From contig CAVPZS010000005.1 in NCBI GenBank assembly GCA_963710275.1, positions 124,001 to 188,000 of the forward strand: a stretch of 64,000 nt of DNA, in the 5' to 3' direction. Below, one piece after another: positions 19,498-29,256 of this stretch (position 1 is the stretch's first letter; every line of letters starts with the position of its first letter). The notes under the pieces were generated by a model that was not told the DNA's origin, ran no database searches, and saw only the letters and a program-made list of their open reading frames with translations. The position numbers and the translations under genes were made by a program. The stretch comes from Rhodoblastus sp963710275. Its GTDB lineage: Bacteria > Pseudomonadota > Alphaproteobacteria > Rhizobiales > Beijerinckiaceae.

Positions 19498-19894
19498 GGC
19501 GAACCTCTTTTTGTCTCCGCGGCGCCGGCCCGAAGGCGGCCCCGCACCAATCATATAATGGTCTGGGCCTCGAATTCACGCCGTTTTCGCTGAATGCGCC
19601 ATGAACGAGGCGGAAAATGGCGCAAATCGCCGATTTCTCTGTCCCATCCAGCTTTGGCCAGAGATGACAAAATGTCGCACTCGCGATCAGGGCCGCTGTC
19701 CGGTCGCGCCCCGCCGCCCAAGGCGCCCGCGCCTTGGGGACCACGCCCGGAGCCGCGAGCGCGCATTTTTCCCTCCGGGAACGCCGCAATCGAGTTTTTT
19801 GGAGGCTTGCATGGCAACGTTCCGGCGCGTAAACGGTCTCCGAACTGTCATTTTATAGCGCGCTTTGGCACACGGGCGCCATCGGGAGAGAGAC
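19498..19894. other. Non-coding interval between divergent chvI and pckA
   Basis: About 400 bases with no convincing gene; short open frames on both strands lack family features and a ribosome-binding site. It must hold both promoters. It contains a GC-rich inverted repeat at 19717-19738 (CCCAAGGCGC, 2-base gap, GCGCCTTGGG). Confidence 0.6.
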
Positions 19895-21509
<1,615 letters not shown>

Positions 21510-21538
21510 GCTCCCAATCGCTGGAAACGAAAATTGAG

Positions 21539-21566
21539 CCCCGTCTGGAAACAGGCGGGGTTTTTT
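21539..21566 (+). terminator. Rho-independent terminator after pckA
   Basis: Nine-base stem CCCCGTCTG / CAGGCGGGG with a GAAA tetraloop, then six T. About 30 bases after the pckA stop. Confidence 0.92.
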
Positions 21567-21595
21567 ATGACCCGCTTATACCCGCACAAGTGTTG

Positions 21596-21610
21596 TTAAT
21601 GGATCGTTAA
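21596..21610 (+). promoter_or_regulatory. Candidate CtrA-binding site
   Basis: TTAA-TGGATCG-TTAA, matching the TTAA-N7-TTAA spacing of full CtrA boxes. It lies about 140 bases upstream of the YbjQ-like gene in an AT-rich intergenic stretch, after the pckA terminator. Confidence 0.5.
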
Positions 21611-21751
21611 TAAAGATGAACAAGCGTTTAAAGTTTGGGCTGAGAAAGGTCTTAAAAAGCATATTCCTGTCTTAATGACGCCATTAACGAATCCGAAACA
21701 AGCGCCTGTCTTTATCGTCGTGACTGACGATTGCAGGTAGTGAGATTTGAA

Positions 21752-22036
21752 ATGCGTATCGGTACATCAAAAGAAATGGACAGCAAGACTGTCACGGCGC
21801 TTGGCACGATCAGCGCCACTTCGGAATGGCGCGGCGCCACCGAGACCGCCGATGACAATTTGTTCCGGCTGAAGGCTTTGCACAAACTCATGCGCGTCGC
21901 CGAGGATTGCGACGCCGACGCCGTGATTGACGTCGACTATGTTGAAGAGCGTCTGGACCGGAGCGAGAATCCGGCTGCCGCGCCGCTCAAGCGTGTTTGC
22001 GCGACTGCGGTCGCCGTGAAGCTGAAGTCGGCCTGA
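21752..22036 (+). CDS. YbjQ-like small protein
   Basis: A protein of about 94 residues starting MRIGTSKEMDSKT. The C-terminal half (HKLMRVAEDCDADAVIDVDY, then ATAVAVKL) follows the pattern of YbjQ/heavy-metal-binding-domain proteins, where a helix precedes an ADAVIxVxY strand. An upstream in-frame TTG gives a 101-residue version, but ATG at 21752 is preferred. It stands alone, with a terminator on both sides and a candidate CtrA box upstream. Function unknown. Confidence 0.55.
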   Translation: MRIGTSKEMDSKTVTALGTISATSEWRGATETADDNLFRLKALHKLMRVAEDCDADAVIDVDYVEERLDRSENPAAAPLKRVCATAVAVKLKSA

Positions 22037-22061
22037 CTTCAAGCGCCAGCGATCGAAAGTG

Positions 22062-22098
22062 AACGCCGCCCTCCCCCCGGGGCGGCGTTTCGCTTTTT
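22062..22098 (+). terminator. Rho-independent terminator after the YbjQ-like gene
   Basis: Ten-base stem AACGCCGCCC / GGGCGGCGTT, C-rich loop, followed by TCGCTTTTT. Confidence 0.88.
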
Positions 22099-22159
22099 AA
22101 AGGCATTTGCAGCGTCCTGCGGCAGAGCGCCACGTCCTTTTCTGCGGGAGTTTCAGAAA

Positions 22160-22243
22160 ATGGAATTGCAACAGCTTTTGCTGGCTGGCGAAAAGATTGT
22201 CTGGCGGGGCGCGCCGAAGCAGGGCTTGATGCTCCTAGCCGAA
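22160..22243 (+). pseudogene. Truncated N-terminus of a bacterial PH-domain protein
   Basis: From ATG 22160 the frame reads MELQQLLLAGEKIVWRGAP followed by KQGLML, which resembles the opening of bacterial PH-domain proteins (GE-[KR]-I-x-W-x-G-x-P-x-x-G-L). After that the frame runs into the antisense of the MaoC-Pta gene and shows no family features, ending at about 22326. GGGAG lies upstream. Only about 25 codons are family-like, so this looks like a gene end left at a rearrangement point. Confidence 0.45.
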
Positions 22244-22244
22244 A

Positions 22245-23687
22245 TTAGGCCGAAGCGCGGGCGATCACGCCAGCGATGGCGCAGGACGCCAGCAACGTGC
22301 GGACGCTGTCGGAACGGCTGGTGACGATGATCGGCGCACGTGCGCCCAGCACCACCGCCGCCGCATGGGCCCCCGCGAGCAAGGTCAACTGCTTGACCAG
22401 CAGGTCCCCGGCTTCGAGATTGGGCGCGACGAGAATGTCAGCCTGTCCGGCGACGGCGGAAGGCAGGTTCCGTTCGCGCGCGGAATCCGGGCTCAGCGCA
22501 TTGTCGAAACCCAAGGGGCCATCGAGCAGCGCCCCGGTGATCTGGCCGCGATCCGCCATCTTGCACAAGGCGGCGGCGTCGAGGCTCGACGGCAGGTTGG
22601 GATTGACCACGCCGAGGGCCGAGAGCAGGGCGACGCGCGGCTGCGCCACCCCCAGAATATGCGCGAGATCCACCGCGTTCTGGATGATGTCGCGCTTGGC
22701 GTCGAGATCGGGGACGATGTTGATCGCCGCGTCGGTGAGCAGCAGCGGACGCGGATAGGCCGGCGCGTCGATCAGATAGACGTGGCTGAGGCGGCGCTTT
22801 CCCACCAAGCCGGCCTGCCGGTCGAGCACGGCGTGAAGCAGGTCGGTGGAATGCATCAGTTCTTCCGCATCCCCCGCGGCCATCAGGGCCTGGGCCTCGC
22901 CCCGCCGCACCAGGGACACCGCCGCCATCGCCGCAGCCATGCTGTCCTTCGCGTCAACAAGGCGAAAGGCTGAGCAATCGACGCCCGCGGCGGCGGCCGC
23001 CACCAGGATCTTTTCGCGCGGGCCGACGAGGATGGGCGAGATCAGACCGGCTTCCGCCGCCTCCGCGGCCGCGGAAATGACCGTGGGGTCGCAAGGATAG
23101 GCGACGGCCGTGGCCACTGGCGGCAGCCCGCGCACCCGGGCCATCAGGGCGTGGAACCTTTCGTGCCCGCTGATCTGCACGTCGGGAAGCTCCGGCCTCG
23201 TCACCCGCAGCTTTTCCGTCGGCGCCCGAACCCGAGCGACGCCGGTCAGCACCAGCAGCCCGTTCTGGTTGACGCAGTTGCAGTCGAAGGTCACGTCGCC
23301 TTTCGTTTCATTCTTCGCCGTCACGGTGACGACCACGGTCAGCGTGTCGCCGATCCCGACCGGTTGGAGATAGCGGATGTCCTGCCCGAGATAGACCGTG
23401 CCGGGACCGGGAAGCTTGGCCCCCAGCACCGCCGAAATCAGCGCCGCGCCATAGACGCCATGGGCGATGACCTTGTGGAATACGCTGTTACGGGCGAATT
23501 CCTCGTCCAAGTGAATCGGGTTCACGTCGCCCGAGACGATCGCCAGCAGCTCGATGTCGCGCATGGTCACCTGCTTGGTCAGGCTGGCTGTCTCGCCGAT
23601 AAAAATCTCTTCGAAAGTGCGGTTGCAGATCATGCCGTCGTCGGGCGAAGCGGCAAGAACCGCGGCGGTCGCGTCAATTTTGTTCAT
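22245..23687 (-). CDS. MaoC-Pta fusion: enoyl-CoA hydratase domain plus phosphate acyltransferase
   Basis: Bifunctional protein of about 480 residues. The N-terminal ~150 residues are a MaoC-like hotdog domain (SGDVNPIHLD active-site loop, HGVYGAALIS). The remainder is a phosphate acetyl/butyryltransferase-like domain (ISPILVGPREKI, LMAAGDAEELMHST, GALLDGPLGFDNA). It would interconvert acyl-CoA and acyl-phosphate. ATG at 23687 is 11 bases beyond the phaC stop, so it is probably cotranscribed with PHA synthase, linking it to acyl-CoA and storage metabolism. No acetate kinase gene follows. Confidence 0.85.
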   Translation of the reverse strand: MNKIDATAAVLAASPDDGMICNRTFEEIFIGETASLTKQVTMRDIELLAIVSGDVNPIHLDEEFARNSVFHKVIAHGVYGAALISAVLGAKLPGPGTVYLGQDIRYLQPVGIGDTLTVVVTVTAKNETKGDVTFDCNCVNQNGLLVLTGVARVRAPTEKLRVTRPELPDVQISGHERFHALMARVRGLPPVATAVAYPCDPTVISAAAEAAEAGLISPILVGPREKILVAAAAAGVDCSAFRLVDAKDSMAAAMAAVSLVRRGEAQALMAAGDAEELMHSTDLLHAVLDRQAGLVGKRRLSHVYLIDAPAYPRPLLLTDAAINIVPDLDAKRDIIQNAVDLAHILGVAQPRVALLSALGVVNPNLPSSLDAAALCKMADRGQITGALLDGPLGFDNALSPDSARERNLPSAVAGQADILVAPNLEAGDLLVKQLTLLAGAHAAAVVLGARAPIIVTSRSDSVRTLLASCAIAGVIARASA

Positions 23688-23698
23688 GTCGATACCAG

Positions 23699-25411
23699 TC
23701 AATGTTCCAGAACATAGGTTCCCGGCGCTGCGCAGAGCGCCGGCCCCATCGGCGGCGGCGACCCGGGCGGCCCGGAATGGGCGTCGAGCCAGTCGGCGAA
23801 GGCTGGCCACCAGGATCCCTCGTGGCGCGCGGCCTTGGCCATGAACTCGTCGGGCGACGGCGCCGGTTCGCCAGGCGGTCGCCGCGATATGCGATAGGAG
23901 CGATGCTTGTGGCCGGGCTCGCTGACGATGCCGCCATTATGGCCGCCGGCGGCCAACAGGAATGTGACGTCGCCGGGGTTGAGGCGATGGATCTTGAACA
24001 CCGAGCGCCATGGCGCGACGTGGTCCTCTTGCGTTCCCACCGCAAATACAGGCGCCGTGATCGCCGCGAGGTCGATCTTGCCGCCGCCGACCTCGAAACG
24101 TCCTTCGGCCAGGTCGTTGCGCAGGAACAGCGAGCGCAAATATTGCGAGTGCATGCGATAGGGCATGCGCGTGGCGTCGGCGTTCCAGGACATCAGGTCG
24201 CTGGGATGCTCGGTCTCGCCGAGGAGATAGGCCTTCACCATGCGCGACCAGATGAGATCGCGCGCGCGCAGCATGCTGAAGGCCCCGGCCATCTGTCTTG
24301 CGTCGAGATAGCCTTGCCGCGCCATGATCCGGTCGAGCTGGTCGAGCTGCGGCTCGTCGATGAAAATCTGAAGCTCGCCGGGTTCGGAAAAATCGGTCTG
24401 CGCCGCCAGCAAGCCGAAGCTCGCCAGCCTGTCGTCATGGTCGCGCGCCATCGCCGCGGCCGCCACCGACAGCAGCGTGCCGCCAAGGCAATAGCCGAGC
24501 GTGTGGATGCGTCTGGCGCCGCAGATAGAGCCAATCGCGTCCAGCGCCGCCATGGGGCCGAGCCGACGGTAGTCGTCGAAGCTCGTCTCGGCCATTTCCG
24601 CCCTGGGATTGCGCCAGGAAATGCAGAAGACAGTGAAGCCGCGCCCGACCAGATAGCGGATGAAGCTGTTATGCGGCGACAGGTCGAGGATATAATATTT
24701 CATGATCCAGGCCGGGACGATCAGCAGCGGCTCGGGCCTCGCCTCAGGCGTCGCCGGTCCATACTGGATCAGCTCCATCAGTTCGTTGCGCAGCACGACC
24801 GCGCCGGGCGTCACCGCCACGTCGCGTCCGACCACGAAGGGGCTCTCCGCCGCGACGCCCTGCGGGTCCGTCGCGCGGCGCGCGTCGCTCAGCAAATGAT
24901 CGGCGCCGCGGGCGAAGTTCATTCCCCCCTGCTGCGCGGTCGCGCGCAACACCTCGGGATTGGTCCAGGGCAGGTTGGAAGGCGAAAAGGCGTCGAGCCA
25001 TTGCCTTGCGGCGAAGGCGGCGAGCCTGGCGTGCTTCGGCGCGACGCCCGGCGCGTTCATGATGGCCTTGTCGAGCCATTGCTCGGCAATGAGGAAATTG
25101 CGGGCGTAATAGCTGAAGGGCGGCACGCTCCAGGCCGGATCGGCGAAGCGATGGTCCGCGCCGACGTCCTTGGGCGACGGCCCCTCGGTCAGGCTTCGCG
25201 CCGCCTGGTCCATGGCCTCGGCCGCCATTTCGGCCGCATAGCCGGGAGCGGAGGCGACATGCGCGGCGAGATCCGCGACCGCGGGACCGAGCGCCGTCGG
25301 CGACAGGGGGCCGGCAAGCGCTTCTCCAAGCGCTTCTTGCGCCTGCTCCTTGAGGACTTCGATGCCTTCGGCCGGCGGCTTGAGGATGGATGGTTTGGAC
25401 GCCTCGTTCAT
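23699..25411 (-). CDS. phaC: Polyhydroxyalkanoate synthase, class I-like
   Basis: Alpha/beta-hydrolase-fold polymerase that joins 3-hydroxyacyl-CoA into PHA granules. About 570 residues. The catalytic triad is visible: Cys in the lipase-like box GYCLGGT, Asp in TQEDHVAPW and His in GGHNGG. PWIN-type PHA motifs are also present (SFIRYLVGRGFTVFCISW). ATG at 25411 (MNEASKP). Same strand as, and directly upstream of, the MaoC-Pta gene. Confidence 0.92.
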   Translation of the reverse strand: MNEASKPSILKPPAEGIEVLKEQAQEALGEALAGPLSPTALGPAVADLAAHVASAPGYAAEMAAEAMDQAARSLTEGPSPKDVGADHRFADPAWSVPPFSYYARNFLIAEQWLDKAIMNAPGVAPKHARLAAFAARQWLDAFSPSNLPWTNPEVLRATAQQGGMNFARGADHLLSDARRATDPQGVAAESPFVVGRDVAVTPGAVVLRNELMELIQYGPATPEARPEPLLIVPAWIMKYYILDLSPHNSFIRYLVGRGFTVFCISWRNPRAEMAETSFDDYRRLGPMAALDAIGSICGARRIHTLGYCLGGTLLSVAAAAMARDHDDRLASFGLLAAQTDFSEPGELQIFIDEPQLDQLDRIMARQGYLDARQMAGAFSMLRARDLIWSRMVKAYLLGETEHPSDLMSWNADATRMPYRMHSQYLRSLFLRNDLAEGRFEVGGGKIDLAAITAPVFAVGTQEDHVAPWRSVFKIHRLNPGDVTFLLAAGGHNGGIVSEPGHKHRSYRISRRPPGEPAPSPDEFMAKAARHEGSWWPAFADWLDAHSGPPGSPPPMGPALCAAPGTYVLEH

Positions 25412-25514
25412 TGACGCGATCTCCCTCAACGGGACATTCAGCCGCGCTTGCGCTTCCGGCGCGACGACTCGAATTCCAAGCCCCTTGTTATCGCGATTGG
25501 GCCTCCGCCGCCAT

Positions 25515-25553
25515 GATCCAGTTCAGTGATCCAGTTCAGTGATCCAGTTCATG
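25515..25553. repeat. 13-base tandem repeat, three copies
   Basis: GATCCAGTTCAGT at 25515 and 25528, and GATCCAGTTCATG at 25541. The last copy overlaps the stop codon of the GNAT gene on the minus strand. The unit is not a multiple of three and lies just outside the coding frame. Confidence 0.9.
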
Positions 25554-26781
25554 CATTCGCGGCCGGAAGGGGTGTCGGCGCTGCGGCGGCCCGCGCGCTG
25601 CGATGGCGGCGCGCGGCCTCCAGGGCGCCGTAGGCAAGACGGGAAAGACCCGAACCGAGCAGGCTGTGGCCGCCGCAGAACTCCACCGCCACCGGGCGCC
25701 AGCGCGTCTTGGACACGTCGTTTCCGGTGGAAAGGTTGAAGATCCGCAGCTTCTGCCCGATCGCCCATTTGATCGCCTCGGCCACCAGCGTGGTCATGAC
25801 GCTGAAACGACCCCAGGCCAGGTCATAGCCCGAGAAATACATGTAGATTTCGTCGTCCATGACGAAGCCGACGCGGGTGGCGACGACTTTCCCGGCGATG
25901 ACAAGCTGGAAAACGCGCAGGTTTCCCTGCTCCGCCGTGGCCTGGCAAAACGCGCGCAGGAATTCGCGGCGCGTCTCGTCGGCGAAGACATCGGGATGGT
26001 TGATCCTGTCCCTGGCGTCGGCCCGCATCGCATGGAGGGCGAAGAAAGTGTCGAGCGCGCCGGCCGCGTCCTCGGGCGCCGAGACGACGCGCAGGCTGAA
26101 CTCATGGTTTTCGCGCGCCAGCGAGTTGTAGCATTTGCGCAGCGATTCCTTGACATTGCGCGGGAGACCCTGGCGTAGCGCCTCCCAGGTCTCGGGCAAG
26201 GCCAGATAGAAGACCGTGGTGTTCAATTTTTCCTGCGGCCGGAATCCCGCGCGCGTTTCCGGCGCTGTCCCGGCGGGCAGTCCCCGCCATTGCACGAAAT
26301 CCGCGGGCCCCTCTCGCTCGATATGAGCGGCGAGCGCCGCTGTCGCCTTTTCGCGCATTTCGGGACGGCAAACCACGCCGCGCCATTCGGTGACATAGGG
26401 ATCGGCGCCGAAGAACTGCAGTTCACGCATCCGCAACGGGCCAAAACCGGGCCGATGGGTGACGAACATCGGCGCGACGGCGACCAGCGCCCCGGAGGCG
26501 TCGCGCATGGCGTAAGCATGGAGTTCGTCGCGCGCCGTCAGCTCGTGGCGGCGGAAGGCGCGCCACCAGTTCAACGCCCAGAGCGGCGCGGTGAAGGGCA
26601 GCCGCGGCGACACGCTGGCGTCGAGGCGGGCCCATTCCTCAGCCAATGCCTCAAGTTTCGCGAGGTCGGCAATGGTTTCGATCGACAACAAAGCTTCCGC
26701 TCCAATTCGCCAGGCTTTCTTCCAAGGCAATATGGACACAAATCCATACCAATCCCTTGCCGGCCTTGACCTTGGGCGCAT
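25549..26781 (-). CDS. CelD/BcsL-type GNAT acetyltransferase
   Basis: A protein of 410 residues with the two-lobed GNAT arrangement of CelD/BcsL proteins linked to exopolysaccharide or cellulose biosynthesis. Seen: WARLDASVSPRLPFTAPLW near the N-terminus, FFGADPYVTEWRGV, RNVKESLRKCYN, and VVATRVGFVMDDEIYMYFSG in the acyl-CoA-binding part. Probably acetylates a sugar in the polymer made by the neighbouring cluster. Start uncertain: ATG at 26781 has no strong ribosome-binding site; an internal start nearer the SIETIADL segment is possible. Divergent from the chain-length protein gene. Confidence 0.75.
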   Translation of the reverse strand: MRPRSRPARDWYGFVSILPWKKAWRIGAEALLSIETIADLAKLEALAEEWARLDASVSPRLPFTAPLWALNWWRAFRRHELTARDELHAYAMRDASGALVAVAPMFVTHRPGFGPLRMRELQFFGADPYVTEWRGVVCRPEMREKATAALAAHIEREGPADFVQWRGLPAGTAPETRAGFRPQEKLNTTVFYLALPETWEALRQGLPRNVKESLRKCYNSLARENHEFSLRVVSAPEDAAGALDTFFALHAMRADARDRINHPDVFADETRREFLRAFCQATAEQGNLRVFQLVIAGKVVATRVGFVMDDEIYMYFSGYDLAWGRFSVMTTLVAEAIKWAIGQKLRIFNLSTGNDVSKTRWRPVAVEFCGGHSLLGSGLSRLAYGALEAARRHRSARAAAAPTPLPAANA

Positions 26782-26965
26782 TTCGCCACGGCTGCCGAGC
26801 TGCGATGAGGCTCGTTTCCCTTACGTTTTGCCATCGCAAGCAAAACTTAACCATGTTGGGTGAAACTCCCGATGTCGCGTGGAGCGCCTCGGCGCGCGCG
26901 GCCCGTGGCGCGCCCAAAGCTGCTTGCGCGCCCGGACGCCCGCTCAACTCGTCGTCAGGAATGGC

Positions 26966-29179
26966 ATGCCCTTCTCCCAACACACGGCCCAGGACCGGTT
27001 CGCAACGACCCCGGCGATGGGGGACGCGGCCGAAGGCCTGGTCGACCGCGAAGGCGCAAATCCCTGGCGCGAAGCCGCCATCCTGCTCGGGTCGAAGGCG
27101 CGCCGCCACCTTCGGCTTATCCTGCTCGCCGCCCTGGCTTGCGCCGTCCTTGCCGGGCTGGCGAAAACGGCGCTGCCGACCGCCTACAAGGCCAGCGCGC
27201 AAATTCTGATCGATCCGCAGGAAACCCGCGCCTATGAAAAGGCCGACGCCAATTCGACGCTCGAAGCCAATGCGGCGATCAATTATGTCGAAAGCCAGAT
27301 GGGCGTCATCGGCTCGGAACGCGTGCTGCTGCGAGTCATCCGCGACCAGGGGCTGGCCGGCGCGCCGCCCGCCGCGGCCGGCGAAGAGGCGTCTGAAACC
27401 GCCGAAAGCCGGCGCGCCCGCGACCTCGCCGAGAACAAGGCCCTGGTCTTGCTGCAAAGGGCGGTCACGATCGCGCGCGCCGAACGCAGCTTCCTGGTCA
27501 ATATCACCGTGACGGACAAGAATCCGGAAAAGGCGGCGCGACTGGCCAATGCGGTCGTCAAGGCCTATGGCGACGTCAATACCATCGATCGCAACTCGGC
27601 CGCGCGCTGGCTCTCCACGGAACTCAGCGGCCGCATCGACGAGACGCGCCGGCAGCTTGGCGATACCGAAGCCAAACTGCTCGATTACAAGGTCGCGCAT
27701 AATCTCGTCGGCCTCCACGACATGGCGATCACCGAGCGGCGGACCACCGAGGCGACCGAGGCGCTGGCGGTGGCCGAAAACCGGGAGGCCCAGGCGCGCG
27801 CCCGGGTGAAGCAACTCGACGCGGCGCCGAGCGACGTCGGCGGCGTCGCCTCCTTCGGCCCGGACCCGGAATCGCGCCAGCTGCAGGTGCTGCTCGAGGG
27901 CCGCGCCGCGGCGCGCGCCGAAGTGGAGCAACTGGAGAGCACGCTCGGCGAGCAGCATCCGGCCCTGCTGGCCGGACGGATGCGGATGCGCGATTTCGAC
28001 CGGCGGGTCGGGCAGGCGCTCGAGGGCCTTCGCCGCGCGGCCCGCGCGCAACTCGCCGAGGCGCAGGCGCAAACCGCGGCGCTGAACAAGAAGCTCTCCG
28101 ACTTCGCCGCCGAAATCACCAAGGCGCGTGGATCCGACAGCGCGCTCCATGAGATGGAAGACGCCGTCGACGCCAAGCGCAAAGCCCTGACAGCGCTCGA
28201 ATCCCGCCAGCGCGACGCCAATGACCAGAGCCGCCTGCAAGGCGCCAGTTTCCGCATCGTCTCGCCGGCGCGCATCCCCAATATCCAGGCACAGACCCTC
28301 GGCGTGGCGCTCTTCGCGCTGTGCGGCGGCCTGATCGGCGCGGCGGCGGCCCTCGCTGGCCTCGCCCTGGCCGCCATGTTCGACGAGGGCAAGCCGGTAG
28401 CTGCGCGTCCGGCGGAAACGCCTGCGTCTGCGCCGGAGGGCAAGGCGACCGAGCGCGAAAAGAATCCGGACGACAACAATGTCGGCGACAAGGATCTCGG
28501 CCAACTGCCGGCCATTGCGGCGCCGTCCGCGCGGCGGCGGCTCGGCGCGGTGGAGGCGATGGACGAGGTCGTCAGGCGCCCGGACTCCGCCTATTCGCAA
28601 GCGGTGGCGCGAATTTACGACCGGCTCGGCCCCGCCGCGGCGGGACCGGTCGTCGTGCTGGCCGCCGCGACCGAGCCCCAGGCCGGCGCCTCGACCCTGG
28701 CCGCCAATCTGGCGCGGATCGCGGCGGCGCGCGGCCTGCGCACGCTGCTGATCGACGCCCATCAGGCCCACCCTGTCCAGGACCTGGCCATTCCCGCCGA
28801 GGCGCCGAAGACGCTGATCGACCTCGCCGGGGTCGATCGTCCGCTCTACCGGCTCGCGCCTTTCACGCAATCGCTCAGCCTCATTCCGGCCCTGGCCAGG
28901 GAAGACCGGCTTTGCCGCGCCATCGCCGAAGAACGCGGCTGGCGCCGCATTGACGGCATCAACGGCAATTTTGATTTCGTCGTCTTCGACGGCCCCGACG
29001 CCGGCGCCGTCGAGGCGTTGCGCGACCTGGTCCCCGCCGTGCGCCATGTGCTGCTGGTCGCGCCGGCATTCTTCGACGACGCGGACCTGCCGCGCCTGCT
29101 GCGCCGTCTCGGCGTCGGCCGGGATCAATTCGCTGGCCTGCTCCACAACGCGCCGCGACGCGTCGCCGCGGCGGCGTAA
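26966..29179 (+). CDS. Wzc/GumC-type polysaccharide copolymerase with degenerate BY-kinase domain
   Basis: Inner-membrane protein of about 737 residues controlling polysaccharide chain length and export. Seen: Wzz domain with first membrane segment LILLAALACAVLAGL, a long periplasmic coiled-coil region, second segment LFALCGGLIGAAAALAGLAL, and a C-terminal tyrosine-kinase-like domain. That domain has PQAGASTLAANLA where BY-kinases have a Lys in Walker A, and LLIDAHQ instead of the Asp-x-Asp motif; no Tyr-rich tail. It is therefore probably catalytically dead. ATG at 26966 chosen (AGGA seven bases upstream) over 26879. Confidence 0.85.
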   Translation: MPFSQHTAQDRFATTPAMGDAAEGLVDREGANPWREAAILLGSKARRHLRLILLAALACAVLAGLAKTALPTAYKASAQILIDPQETRAYEKADANSTLEANAAINYVESQMGVIGSERVLLRVIRDQGLAGAPPAAAGEEASETAESRRARDLAENKALVLLQRAVTIARAERSFLVNITVTDKNPEKAARLANAVVKAYGDVNTIDRNSAARWLSTELSGRIDETRRQLGDTEAKLLDYKVAHNLVGLHDMAITERRTTEATEALAVAENREAQARARVKQLDAAPSDVGGVASFGPDPESRQLQVLLEGRAAARAEVEQLESTLGEQHPALLAGRMRMRDFDRRVGQALEGLRRAARAQLAEAQAQTAALNKKLSDFAAEITKARGSDSALHEMEDAVDAKRKALTALESRQRDANDQSRLQGASFRIVSPARIPNIQAQTLGVALFALCGGLIGAAAALAGLALAAMFDEGKPVAARPAETPASAPEGKATEREKNPDDNNVGDKDLGQLPAIAAPSARRRLGAVEAMDEVVRRPDSAYSQAVARIYDRLGPAAAGPVVVLAAATEPQAGASTLAANLARIAAARGLRTLLIDAHQAHPVQDLAIPAEAPKTLIDLAGVDRPLYRLAPFTQSLSLIPALAREDRLCRAIAEERGWRRIDGINGNFDFVVFDGPDAGAVEALRDLVPAVRHVLLVAPAFFDDADLPRLLRRLGVGRDQFAGLLHNAPRRVAAAA

Positions 29180-29256
29180 TCGCGCCGGTTGACCACACGC
29201 CGGGACATCCGCTTTTTCTTAGGAATTTCGACCTATAGTCCGCGGATGTCAGGCGC

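Noticed and set aside
19551..19858. Short open frames between chvI and pckA on both strands
   Set aside because: No ribosome-binding site, overlapping each other, no family features; treated as non-coding.
26651..29146. 831-residue minus-strand open frame
   Set aside because: Antisense of the polysaccharide copolymerase, whose domains and membrane spans are recognisable.
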